From the NCBI GenBank assembly GCA_038316335.1, contig JBBQAM010000014.1, positions 11,971 to 75,970 on the forward strand: a DNA stretch of 64,000 nucleotides, written 5' to 3'. A program made the translations under genes and the position numbers. Within the stretch, counting starts at the first letter, position 1. Every line of letters begins with the position of its first letter. The notes under the pieces are model-generated. The model was not told where the DNA came from. It saw nothing but the letters and a program-made list of their open reading frames with translations, and searched no databases. Below, one piece after another: positions 16,543-24,835 of the stretch. The stretch is from JALHST01 sp038316335. GTDB lineage: Bacteria; Bacteroidota; Bacteroidia; Flavobacteriales; Flavobacteriaceae.

Positions 16543-17295
16543 CTAGGAATAGATTCCTCCGTTGATATTCACTACTTCGCCGGTAATATAAGATGCATTT
16601 TTAGAAACTAAAAATGAAACCAAATGCGCAACCTCCTCGGGATTTCCAAATCGGTTCATGGGAATCATTTTCTTTAGTTCCTTTTCATCAAGTCCACTGG
16701 TCATGTCGGTATGTATAAATCCGGGCGCTACGGCATTGACAGTAACGTTTCTTTTGGCTACTTCTTGTGCCAAGGCTTTGGTGGCCGCAATAATACCGCC
16801 TTTAGCGGCTGAATAATTTACTTGTCCGGCAGTACCTTTTAGACCGGAAACCGATACCAGGTTCACGATTCTGCCATATTTATTCACCAATAGTTTTTGG
16901 ATCAATTGATTGGTCACATTAAAGAAGCCATTGAGACTGGTATTGATAACATCATGCCAATCTGCTGGGTTCATCCACATAAACAATCCATCCCTGTTGA
17001 TACCGGCATTATTGACGACGACTTCTATGATGTCATTTTCGTGGTCTTTGTGCCAAGTATCAAGGACGTTTTTAACCATTTCTGATTCGGCCACGTCAAA
17101 TTGCATCAATTCCCCGTTTCCACCTACATCCTTGACCATGGCCAAGGTTTCTTGTGCGGCATCTTCGTTTCGGTTAAAATTAATAAGCAGGTGGTATGCA
17201 TGATCTTTGGCCAATTGAATACATATAGCCCTCCCTATACCGCGGGAGCCACCTGTAACCAATGCATATTTTTTACGATCATTTTTCAAATCCAT
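16543..17295 (-). CDS. 3-oxoacyl-ACP reductase (FabG-like SDR)
   Basis: The 250-residue protein, from the ATG at 17295, is a classical short-chain dehydrogenase. GGSRGIG at 15-21 binds NADP(H), NNAG is at 95-98, and Ser148, Tyr161 and Lys165 (YSAAK) form the active site. A C-terminal ASYITGEVVNINGG block is typical of FabG. It reduces 3-oxoacyl-ACP intermediates before dehydration by the hotdog pair. It is the only ketoreductase seen in the cluster. The earlier TTG at 17304 is in frame but unnecessary. Confidence 0.9.
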   Translation of the reverse strand: MDLKNDRKKYALVTGGSRGIGRAICIQLAKDHAYHLLINFNRNEDAAQETLAMVKDVGGNGELMQFDVAESEMVKNVLDTWHKDHENDIIEVVVNNAGINRDGLFMWMNPADWHDVINTSLNGFFNVTNQLIQKLLVNKYGRIVNLVSVSGLKGTAGQVNYSAAKGGIIAATKALAQEVAKRNVTVNAVAPGFIHTDMTSGLDEKELKKMIPMNRFGNPEEVAHLVSFLVSKNASYITGEVVNINGGIYS

Positions 17296-17310
17296 ACCCT
17301 TCAATATATG

Positions 17311-18441
17311 CTACTCATTCGTATTCACAAATAATTCGGCATTTTTATACCATTTATTTCCTAAAACTTGCCCTTTTTCATTTATGAAGGCCCATCCTTG
17401 CTTTGTTTTTACACGCGCTAGACCATTTATAAAACCTTTTTCGGCATTCTTTTGAAGGAATGAAAATCCGACTGAAATATCGTATTCCATCGGAATCACC
17501 AAGGTACCGGTGGTATTGATAAAGCCCCAATCCTTATCCTTAACAGGGGCCAGTCCGTCATCTGAAAACACCTCGGCATCCTTATATTTAAAATCGATTA
17601 CCTGCTCTCCTTTTTCATTGATGTAACCCCATAATTTGCCATTGACAACGGGAGCAAGTCCTTTGTTGAAGGCCCGGGCCTTATCGAATTTGGCTTCAAT
17701 CACCCAATTGCCTTGATTATCGATATACCCAATTTTGCCATTGCTCTTTGCATAGGTAAATTTTGAACCTTCCTTAAAATCATAAATATCCTCTACATTA
17801 GGGACAGGCGTAAACTTACCATTTACGAATACACCAAAATCACTTCCTTTTCTTCCCCAGACCCCACTTGGATTATAGGTGCCAACTTCTTCATATTCAG
17901 TTGGAATAGTCAGCGTTCCCTTGTTATCAATCATCCCCCAAAGATCCCCGTTACGAACCTTGGCACGCCCGTTCCAGAAATTCTTGATCTCATCAAAGGT
18001 AGGCTCCACGATCAGTTTGCCATCGGTACCCAACAAGCCGATTTTGTCGCCTTGCCTAAAAATGGCAACACCATCATTAAAATCGTAATATTTATCGGAG
18101 GTAGGAGTCTGTAAGGTCTTGCCCGAAGTATCTATATAGCTCCATTGGTCTCCACTGGCGACCAGCGCATACCCGGAATTGAATTCTTTTACCTTGTCAT
18201 ACGTTGGCTGAATGGCCCATTGCCCGGATGTATTGATATAGCCCCATTTTTTGTCCTTTTCGGCAGCGGCCAATTTTCCTGAAAAGCTATCGGCATTGTT
18301 AAATTGCGGTTCAATAACGTAGGCACCTGAGGCATCAATATATCCAACAAGGTCTTTTTCCTTGACCATGGCCAGATTTTGAGACCAAATGTTGCCAATT
18401 GAAAAAAATAATGATAAAAGTAAAATGTGTCGTGATTTCAT
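17311..18441 (-). CDS. Secreted WG-repeat protein
   Basis: The 376-residue protein starts at the ATG at 18441 (MKSRHILLLSLFFSIGNIWSQ), a Sec signal peptide; an ATG at 18459 would overlap the ammonia-lyase end. The mature part consists of about nine to ten WG-type repeats of roughly 35-40 residues, such as KWGYINTSGQWAIQPTYD, LWGMIDNKGTLTIPTEY and DWGFINTTGTLVIPMEYD. WG repeats form beta propeller-like or solenoid folds with no known catalysis. It lies 4 bases after the ammonia-lyase stop and 15 before fabG, so it is cotranscribed with pigment enzymes. Its role there is unknown. Confidence 0.85.
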   Translation of the reverse strand: MKSRHILLLSLFFSIGNIWSQNLAMVKEKDLVGYIDASGAYVIEPQFNNADSFSGKLAAAEKDKKWGYINTSGQWAIQPTYDKVKEFNSGYALVASGDQWSYIDTSGKTLQTPTSDKYYDFNDGVAIFRQGDKIGLLGTDGKLIVEPTFDEIKNFWNGRAKVRNGDLWGMIDNKGTLTIPTEYEEVGTYNPSGVWGRKGSDFGVFVNGKFTPVPNVEDIYDFKEGSKFTYAKSNGKIGYIDNQGNWVIEAKFDKARAFNKGLAPVVNGKLWGYINEKGEQVIDFKYKDAEVFSDDGLAPVKDKDWGFINTTGTLVIPMEYDISVGFSFLQKNAEKGFINGLARVKTKQGWAFINEKGQVLGNKWYKNAELFVNTNE

Positions 18442-18445
18442 GATT

Positions 18446-19975
18446 TTAATTGTTTTCATAGTTCATAATTAGGTTCTTTACTTCGTTAACAAAAGGATAC
18501 ATTACGATATCCTCGGCAAATGGGGGAACTATTAATCTAATCATATCATACATATTCCGTGTCTTGGAGGACACTTTTTCCTGCACCTGAAGATACTCTA
18601 TGGCCTGAACGACCGAAATAAGCTCGATTGCCAGTACCTCAAAAGCATTTTCGATTACCTTTTTGGTGATAAGTGCGGCATTCGTGCCCATGCTTACGAT
18701 ATCTTGATTGTCATTATTATTGGGAATGCTGTGTACATACATTGGGTTTGATAACATTTGGTTTTCGGCGGTCGTCGAAGTAGCCGTAAATTGAACTCCT
18801 TGCATGCCAAAGTTCAATCCGAGTTTACCGAGATTCACAAAAGGGGGCAAAATATCGTTGAGTTTTGAGTTCATTAAATAATTCAATTGCCGTTCGGCAA
18901 GCATGCTCAGTTTCGTCACTACGATCTTCAATTTGTCCATTTCCAGGGAAACATAATCCCCATGAAAATTCCCGCCGTGGTATACGTGTTTTTTGGCAAC
19001 ATCTACGATCGGGTTGTCATTGGCCGAATTCACTTCTTCGATTAAAATGCGTTCCACCTCATTTAAGGTATCTAAAATCGGTCCCAATATTTGCGGCACG
19101 CAGCGAATCGAATAGTACTCCTGAACTTTTTCCTCAAATACCGAAACCCCATTATTTTTAGTATAAAGATGATGTTCTCGCTTACGTGTCAAGGCACTAT
19201 CCGAAAGGTGGCTTCGCATAGCCCGTGCTATTTCACGTTGCCCTTTATGTTTTTTAGTCTGATTAAGCTCATACGATAAATGATCATCATATGCCTGCAC
19301 AATTTCATTGATCGCCGAGGAGCATGCAATCATCCATTCCAGTAGTCGACGCGTGTAAATGGCATTGATCACACCGATACCGGTCATAACAGAGGTACCA
19401 TTAATCAGGGCTAGCCCTTCTCGAATTTCAATTGAAATGGGCTTTATGCCCTGGAGTTCAAAAACTTCCTTGGTTGCCCTGCGTTCGCCTTTATAAAACA
19501 CCTCGCCTTCCCCGATAAGCACAAGGGCCAAATGGGCCAGTTGAACTAGATCTCCACTTGCGCCAACCCCGCCATGCTCATAAATTAGTGGAATAATATC
19601 CTTATTGATCAATTGGCTCATCGTTTCGATTACCGAAACGTGTACACCTGAATTACCAAGGCTTAAGGTATTTAATCTTGCCAACATGGCTGCCTTAACA
19701 TATTTTGGGGAAATCGGATTTCCGGTGCCCGATGCATGGCTTCGGATCAAATTGTATTGCAATTGAATACGTTCAGAATCCTTTATCTTATATTGGGCCA
19801 TTGGTCCGAAACCGGTATTGACCCCGTATATAATTTTATCCTTTGAGAACTCCTTCAAAAAATCAAAACTATCCTGAACGGTTTCGATGACTTTTTTTTC
19901 AACTATGATAGGTTCTCCTTTGAATATTGTACTATAAAAATCTCCAATTCCTAACTTTCCCTCTATTTTTGGCAT
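18446..19975 (-). CDS. Tyrosine ammonia-lyase (HAL/PAL family), 4-coumarate starter supply
   Basis: The 509-residue protein is an aromatic amino acid ammonia-lyase with the MIO-forming triad Ala139-Ser140-Gly141 in GGVGASGDLVQ. The segment YGVNTGFGPMAQYKI and the block around residues 75-85 (NLIRSHASGTG) match, from memory, the characterised tyrosine ammonia-lyase of Flavobacterium johnsoniae (FjTAL) almost residue for residue, rather than histidine ammonia-lyases. It deaminates L-tyrosine to 4-coumarate, the starter of the flexirubin polyene. It is the first gene of the minus-strand operon, with a promoter-like element 60-90 bases upstream. Confidence 0.92.
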   Translation of the reverse strand: MPKIEGKLGIGDFYSTIFKGEPIIVEKKVIETVQDSFDFLKEFSKDKIIYGVNTGFGPMAQYKIKDSERIQLQYNLIRSHASGTGNPISPKYVKAAMLARLNTLSLGNSGVHVSVIETMSQLINKDIIPLIYEHGGVGASGDLVQLAHLALVLIGEGEVFYKGERRATKEVFELQGIKPISIEIREGLALINGTSVMTGIGVINAIYTRRLLEWMIACSSAINEIVQAYDDHLSYELNQTKKHKGQREIARAMRSHLSDSALTRKREHHLYTKNNGVSVFEEKVQEYYSIRCVPQILGPILDTLNEVERILIEEVNSANDNPIVDVAKKHVYHGGNFHGDYVSLEMDKLKIVVTKLSMLAERQLNYLMNSKLNDILPPFVNLGKLGLNFGMQGVQFTATSTTAENQMLSNPMYVHSIPNNNDNQDIVSMGTNAALITKKVIENAFEVLAIELISVVQAIEYLQVQEKVSSKTRNMYDMIRLIVPPFAEDIVMYPFVNEVKNLIMNYENN

Positions 19976-20037
19976 CTATGGTTGATCAAACTTGATTTGG
20001 CATCAAAATAATAAATAAAAATAGTTAATTTGGATGT

Positions 20038-20069
20038 CAAATTTAGCATAATTAACGAATCTAAGGCAA
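20038..20069 (-). promoter_or_regulatory. Candidate promoter of the flexirubin operon
   Basis: On the minus strand TAAATTTG (20045-20038) matches the Bacteroidetes -7 consensus TAnnTTTG, and a TTG (20069-20067) lies 21 bases before it, as expected for the -33 box. Transcription would begin near 20031, giving an untranslated leader of about 55 bases before the ammonia-lyase ATG at 19975. Confidence 0.5.
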
Positions 20070-20078
20070 CAGCTTCAA

Positions 20079-21326
20079 ATGATCAAGGAAATTGTCGATG
20101 TATTGATAATAGGTGCAGGACCTTCTGGAAGTGTTGCGGCTTCCTATTTGTTCAATGATGGCTTTAAGATCAAGGTCGTTGAAAAAAGCAGGTTTCCAAG
20201 ATTCGTAATCGGTGAAAGCCTCCTCCCTAGGTGTATGGATCATTTTGAGGAAGTTGGCCTTTTGGATTGTCTTACTAATTTTGGATTCGAGATTAAAAGA
20301 GGTGCCCGGTTTATGAAAAAGGGCAAGATCTGTAATTTCGATTTCAGTAAAAAACATGGCCCGGGCTGGAACTGGACCTGGCAAGTCCCCAGAGCCGATT
20401 TTGATAAGGTGCTTACCGATGAACTTACGGCACGAGGAGTCGATATTGCTTTTGAACATGAGGTGTTGTCGGTTGAATTTTTTGAAGGAGGTTCGCTTAC
20501 GACGATAAAGGATGCCTCTGGAAACCTTTCGACTGTTCAGGCAAAATACATCATAGATTCAAGTGGATATGGCAGGGTTTTACCGAGGTTATTAGACTTG
20601 GATACCCCTTCTCCGATACCGAAACATGCCTCGATCTTTACCCATGTAAATGATACAAATCGTCCGGAAGGTCAAGAAGGCACCTTGATTACCTTCGATG
20701 TCCTAAATACCGAAACCTGGTTTTGGGTAATCCCGTTTTCAAATGGCACAACCAGCATTGGGTTTGTAGGGCCCACTGAATATATGGAGTCGTTTACGGA
20801 AAGTGGCCCGGAAAAACTGCGCACCATGTTACAGCTTTCAGAATATTATCAAGGACGTTTTTCGGATGTAGATTTCTTGTTCGATCCCATAACCATCAAG
20901 AATTTTTCAAAGTCGGTAAAACAATTGCATGGCCAAGGATACGCCTTAACGGGCAACAGCGCAGAGTTTTTGGATCCCGTATTTTCGTCGGGAGTAACTT
21001 TTGCTACGGAATCTGCCTTATTGGCCGCGAAGCTTATCGGTCGGGAATTACGTAACGAAAAGGTCGATTGGGAAAAGGAATATACACACTATATCATGTC
21101 AGGTGTAAACGTATTCGCAACCTACGTTAAGGAGTGGTACACCGGGAATCTTCAAAAAATCTTCTTTCATGAACCTGAGAATCCTGAGATAAAAAAACAA
21201 ATCTGTGCGGTATTGGCGGGCTATGTTTGGGACCAGACCAATCCGTTTGTCAAAAATCACCATCGCTTGGTAAAAACAGTAGCCCGGATTACCGATATGG
21301 AAAGAGAGACGAATGAACGATATTAA
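20079..21326 (+). CDS. Flavin-dependent halogenase-like oxidoreductase
   Basis: The 415-residue FAD protein has GAGPSG at 12-17, FPRFVIGESLLP at 39-50, WFWVIP at 214-219 (the WxWxIP halogenase signature) and FLDPVFSSG at 297-305 (the FxxPxxSxG motif). Lys73 in IKRGARF falls where CmlS/PltA-like halogenases keep the catalytic lysine. I infer chlorination, or possibly hydroxylation, of the phenol or resorcinol ring; chlorinated flexirubins are known. It is transcribed away from the main operon, 103 bases from the ammonia-lyase start. A plain FAD monooxygenase remains possible. Confidence 0.75.
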   Translation: MIKEIVDVLIIGAGPSGSVAASYLFNDGFKIKVVEKSRFPRFVIGESLLPRCMDHFEEVGLLDCLTNFGFEIKRGARFMKKGKICNFDFSKKHGPGWNWTWQVPRADFDKVLTDELTARGVDIAFEHEVLSVEFFEGGSLTTIKDASGNLSTVQAKYIIDSSGYGRVLPRLLDLDTPSPIPKHASIFTHVNDTNRPEGQEGTLITFDVLNTETWFWVIPFSNGTTSIGFVGPTEYMESFTESGPEKLRTMLQLSEYYQGRFSDVDFLFDPITIKNFSKSVKQLHGQGYALTGNSAEFLDPVFSSGVTFATESALLAAKLIGRELRNEKVDWEKEYTHYIMSGVNVFATYVKEWYTGNLQKIFFHEPENPEIKKQICAVLAGYVWDQTNPFVKNHHRLVKTVARITDMERETNERY

Positions 21327-21328
21327 TT

Positions 21329-21346
21329 AGGCATTGTGAAATGCCT
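21329..21346 (+). terminator. Hairpin after the halogenase-like gene
   Basis: A perfect 7-bp inverted repeat (AGGCATT / AATGCCT) with a 4-base loop starts 2 bases after the halogenase stop and is followed by only three T residues. It lies between convergent genes. The short U tract makes it a weak terminator candidate. Confidence 0.4.
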
Positions 21347-21463
21347 TTGGTTCGCCCGTAGTTTCGAAATCGTACTGAAAGTTTTCTAAGAATTACGTTG
21401 TCAGGAAGCACGATTTTGAGCCGGATTGAGAAATAATTCTGGACTATTACCGATTACCAAGGC

Positions 21464-22069
21464 TTAAAACGACGCTTTCAAAATCATTTTCGCGAACGAT
21501 TTGCCCGTCTTGGCATATCCCTCTCCAATACGATCTTCATTCTTGAAACTGCTTCCCCATTGATCTCCGGGGGAATTTTCACTTGAGACTTCGGCCAGTA
21601 CGTTATTTTTATTCGTGGTTTCAACAAACTTTAATAGCGTTGTTACTTTTGCGGGTTGTTTCATCACACCGGCATCCCAACCCGGGTAAACCCAAATCGT
21701 ATCAACGATTAGGGTATAGGTGGCATCGGTGAGCCCTTGATCAAAGAAAATACCGTGGTCATCATGAAAAGATCGGTTCATCAGTTCTAAAAATTTAGGG
21801 GCATAGATCAACTCACGAGCGGCAAGCCAATTTTTTTCCCATGATTTTCCGGTGCCTTTGGTCTTTTCCTCCAATTCGGCCGAATGCTCTTTAACATATT
21901 CGTCGTTGGTAATGTTTTTTTTCAAAAGCTTCATGTTGTCATAAACAAATTCAACATTGACTTCCTTTTGGCCTTTAAGGAAATCAAAGTCGCCTTTCAC
22001 TAGTTTAAGTTTTTGGGCATTTGTAACGACGGAAAAAAGGATTAATAAAAGAGTCAGTTGTTTTTTCAT
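21464..22069 (-). CDS. Secreted protein of unknown function
   Basis: The 201-residue protein has a Sec signal peptide (MKKQLTLLLILFSVVTNAQ). The mature part has no motif I can link to a known function. It includes an acidic/basic helical stretch (NITNDEYVKEHSAELEEKTKGTG) and a DTIWVYPGWDAGVMKQPAKV strand region. Similar secreted proteins are common in Bacteroidetes. It is 64 bases downstream of the serine hydrolase gene in the same direction. Confidence 0.6.
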   Translation of the reverse strand: MKKQLTLLLILFSVVTNAQKLKLVKGDFDFLKGQKEVNVEFVYDNMKLLKKNITNDEYVKEHSAELEEKTKGTGKSWEKNWLAARELIYAPKFLELMNRSFHDDHGIFFDQGLTDATYTLIVDTIWVYPGWDAGVMKQPAKVTTLLKFVETTNKNNVLAEVSSENSPGDQWGSSFKNEDRIGEGYAKTGKSFAKMILKASF

Positions 22070-22133
22070 GATAGATTCTGTTTAGATTCGTTTGCAATGA
22101 TTTTAAATTCCAAGGGTAACATTTTGAATTATT

Positions 22134-23423
22134 TTAGTCATCAACTGTGGTAAATACCATTTGCCTGAATTTCCAGGATGTCTGGTCTCCGGTATCCCCT
22201 TGAGTCTGTTTCATCAAGATACCAATGATTTGCTCCTCCGGGTCGGCAAAATATTGTGTATTGAAATAGCCGCCCCAATCAAAAGTCCCTACGCTTCCTT
22301 GGCCGCCCATGTCCTGACCTTTTTGATTTAGAATGGAAAAGGCCAAACCATAATCTTTTGGCCCATCGGCCCATATCGTACCGATCTGGTTTGCCAGGAT
22401 ACTTTGCACCGTTGTTCTACTTAAGAGCCGTATCCCGTTAAGCTCCCCGTCGTTCAGGTACATTTGAAGAAAGGTGGCGTAGTCCTTGGCCGTACTGGAG
22501 AGTCCTGCCCCTCCTGAGAAAAATTGCATGGCCCCTTTTTTGGGATAATCGGTATCATAAAAGGTCACGGGATAATTCTTCCATTCCGAATTTACCTGCT
22601 GTTGTACCGCGACCAAACGATCCTGTTTTTCTTTAGGGAGATAGAACCAGGTATCATTCATTCCCAAGGGATCAAAAATGCGTGTCCGCAAAAATTGATC
22701 AAAGGGCATTCCAGAAATTATCTCAATAAAATAGCCTAGTACATCAAGGCCTTCGCTGTAAGTGAATTTTTCGCCAGGGTTTTGATGTATTGGTAATTTT
22801 GCCAATTTTCGTACGCTTTCCCCGATACGAATATTTTTTGTGGTAAAAAGATCGGTTATGCCAGCTTTTGCATATATTTTTTTAAATCGTTCATCCCCAT
22901 CAATAACACCATATCCCAAGCCTGATGTATGTGTCATTAGATCTCGGATAGTAATTTGATCTTTGGCGGGGAGGGTTGTATAGGTAGAATCTTGCTCATT
23001 AAAAGTGTCCAAAATTAGGGCTTCCCCAAACTCGGGAATATATTTTGAGATTGGGTCATCTAATTGAAACTTCCCTTCTTCCCAGAGCATCATTACTGCG
23101 GTGGCCGTGATTGCCTTTGATTGGGAAGCTATCCTAAAGATTGCATCGGTAGTCATGGCTTTCTTTGATTCATTATTGGCCATGCCATATGCCTTCTCAA
23201 AGACGATTTTCCCGTTTCGTGCAATCAAGGCGACGATTCCTGGCACTTGTTTATCATCTACCGCTTTTTGAAGCATGGCATCAATGCGGTTAAGTCGTTC
23301 TGAAGAAATACCAACGGTTTCAGGAGATACCTTTGTTAGTGCGCCGGTTTTTTGGGTTTGGGATGACTGGGCAAAGGTAGCGGTGAGAACCAGCGCAAAT
23401 ACGAGTGTAATTAATTTTTTCAT
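22134..23423 (-). CDS. Serine hydrolase, class C beta-lactamase family
   Basis: The 429-residue secreted protein (signal peptide MKKLITLVFALVLTATFAQ) has the SxxK nucleophile motif Ser100-Gln-Ser-Lys103 and YSE at 222-224 in place of the YxN motif. This is the beta-lactamase/transpeptidase-like family (EstB/penicillin-binding type), with esterase, D-aminopeptidase or peptidase activity; real beta-lactamase activity is unlikely to be its role. Fifteen bases separate it from the nucleoside-hydrolase-like gene upstream. It is a paralogue of the gene at 35379. Confidence 0.85.
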   Translation of the reverse strand: MKKLITLVFALVLTATFAQSSQTQKTGALTKVSPETVGISSERLNRIDAMLQKAVDDKQVPGIVALIARNGKIVFEKAYGMANNESKKAMTTDAIFRIASQSKAITATAVMMLWEEGKFQLDDPISKYIPEFGEALILDTFNEQDSTYTTLPAKDQITIRDLMTHTSGLGYGVIDGDERFKKIYAKAGITDLFTTKNIRIGESVRKLAKLPIHQNPGEKFTYSEGLDVLGYFIEIISGMPFDQFLRTRIFDPLGMNDTWFYLPKEKQDRLVAVQQQVNSEWKNYPVTFYDTDYPKKGAMQFFSGGAGLSSTAKDYATFLQMYLNDGELNGIRLLSRTTVQSILANQIGTIWADGPKDYGLAFSILNQKGQDMGGQGSVGTFDWGGYFNTQYFADPEEQIIGILMKQTQGDTGDQTSWKFRQMVFTTVDD

Positions 23424-23438
23424 TTTGATAGGATGTTA

Positions 23439-24476
23439 TTAATTCATTGACTTTACAGGAACAGGATGCTCCATCGTTTTAAAAAAATCATTTAAGATTG
23501 CCGCTTTATCGAAGTTCTCCCAAATTGAAATTAGTCTTTTATTATTCGGTCTTTCCACCCAATGATTGTTTATCAAAATTGGGGCGGGAATATTTTTTTT
23601 CTTTCCCCAATCAGGATTTTTTATAATTGCCAAAGCGACCATATCGAATAAGGCTCGAGTCTCTTGAGCAGAATCATAATGTATATGATCAAAAAGATTG
23701 ACCGAATAGTCACCGAAATGTTTGAATTCGCCTCCATGTCTCCCTATGACCGGTTGAACGGCCTCGGGCCCCAGCCCGGGCATTTTTTTATTGATTTCGG
23801 CATGTGAGACTGAAACGGCCCCTGATCCGGAAGGCTTTCCGTAGCGTACGGTAACCATTTCAAAGGCAATCGGACTGTTCAATACATAATTCAAGGCCAA
23901 GGTGTCATTGTCCTGGTTGTATTCCCCGGATTCAGGATAGTTGGAGCCTAACCATACAATTTTAGTTCTTTTTGAAAACGATGGGTCCTTTTTAAGGGCC
24001 AATGCAATATTGGTCAACTTGCCGACAGCGACCACAACAAGCGCTTCTTTTTTTGTTTTTTTTAAAATAAAATCGACCGCAGGCTGGCCGTCGAAGTGGG
24101 TCGCATCGAATTTTTCGGATATCTCTTTAAAGTTTTCGTTGGCACCTTGCAATAAAGGAATCTTTCCGTTTAGATTACAAAGTCGCATAATCCTGTCTGC
24201 TTCGTCATAGTGTTTTTGAATCGTACTGCCGTTGTTAGTAGCATTCACAGTAATTCCTACAACCTCGAAGCTATCGCCATTCAGCAGCATGTAGGCCAAA
24301 GCATGCTGGTCATCAAGTTCATTGTTGGCATCGGTATCAAAAATGAGTCTGGTCTTTTTTGGTTCAGGTTTTGTTATTTCACCAATCTCCTGCGATTCTT
24401 GCTTTTTAGTTTCCTTGCAGGAAGCTAAAAACAAGATGCATAAAATGACAGAAAAAGACTTTACTATCGGTTTCAT
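23439..24476 (-). CDS. Nucleoside hydrolase-like lipoprotein
   Basis: The 345-residue protein has a lipobox (FLASC, Cys20) and then the inosine-uridine nucleoside hydrolase signature: Asp47, Asp49, Asp55 and Asp56 in DTDANNELDDQHAL, a Ca-binding Asp cluster. VVAVGKLTNIALAL and IVWLGSNYPESGEYN are further family blocks. It would cleave ribonucleosides, or related N-glycosides, at the cell envelope. It heads a three-gene minus-strand set with the serine hydrolase and the secreted protein. Confidence 0.82.
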   Translation of the reverse strand: MKPIVKSFSVILCILFLASCKETKKQESQEIGEITKPEPKKTRLIFDTDANNELDDQHALAYMLLNGDSFEVVGITVNATNNGSTIQKHYDEADRIMRLCNLNGKIPLLQGANENFKEISEKFDATHFDGQPAVDFILKKTKKEALVVVAVGKLTNIALALKKDPSFSKRTKIVWLGSNYPESGEYNQDNDTLALNYVLNSPIAFEMVTVRYGKPSGSGAVSVSHAEINKKMPGLGPEAVQPVIGRHGGEFKHFGDYSVNLFDHIHYDSAQETRALFDMVALAIIKNPDWGKKKNIPAPILINNHWVERPNNKRLISIWENFDKAAILNDFFKTMEHPVPVKSMN

Positions 24477-24835
24477 TGTGTCGATGCCTTTTGGTAAAAT
24501 TAAATGTAAACATAATGGAAGAAAAAACCTATTGGTCTTTAAACTACCAATGCGTTTTATATTGGGTACCCTTAGACCTACCTTGCGAAAGCTGGCTATT
24601 GGAACGTCACTACGGGAAATTTATGCATGAATTAAACCTGACCGCCAGTTCATATCGCCATGCGACTCGTTAAACCATTTGTATTTGGTAATGGTATTGT
24701 GACTGCTTCACCTTCGGGCTAAATGATTGTGATTTATGATTTACCGAAGCATCGCTTTCCTGTGACAATCGATACCGCCATTTTACGATAATAAGGCATC
24801 TTAAGGGCAACACACTGTAGGTCAAGTACGGAGTT
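24477..24835. other. Intergenic region without a recognised gene
   Basis: This 359-base stretch separates the nucleoside-hydrolase-like gene from metG. Short open frames on the plus strand have no start context or family resemblance. I saw no tRNA, exact TAnnTTTG element on the strand needed, or convincing terminator hairpin. Confidence 0.5.

Noticed and set aside
18446..19975. Histidine ammonia-lyase (hutH)
   Set aside because: No hut genes nearby; the NTGFGPMAQY region and overall sequence match flavobacterial tyrosine ammonia-lyase, and the gene heads a pigment operon that needs 4-coumarate.
20061..20459. A 132-codon minus-strand frame opposite the halogenase-like gene start
   Set aside because: It lies antisense to conserved FAD-binding residues of the halogenase-like protein and covers the candidate operon promoter.
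22134..23423. Antibiotic-resistance beta-lactamase
   Set aside because: The SxxK fold is shared by many esterases and peptidases; the YSE motif deviates from the YxN of AmpC, and a related gene occurs at 35379 without resistance context.
24477..24835. Possible gene or riboswitch in the gap upstream of the nucleoside-hydrolase-like gene
   Set aside because: No conserved RNA core, no coding pattern on either strand.
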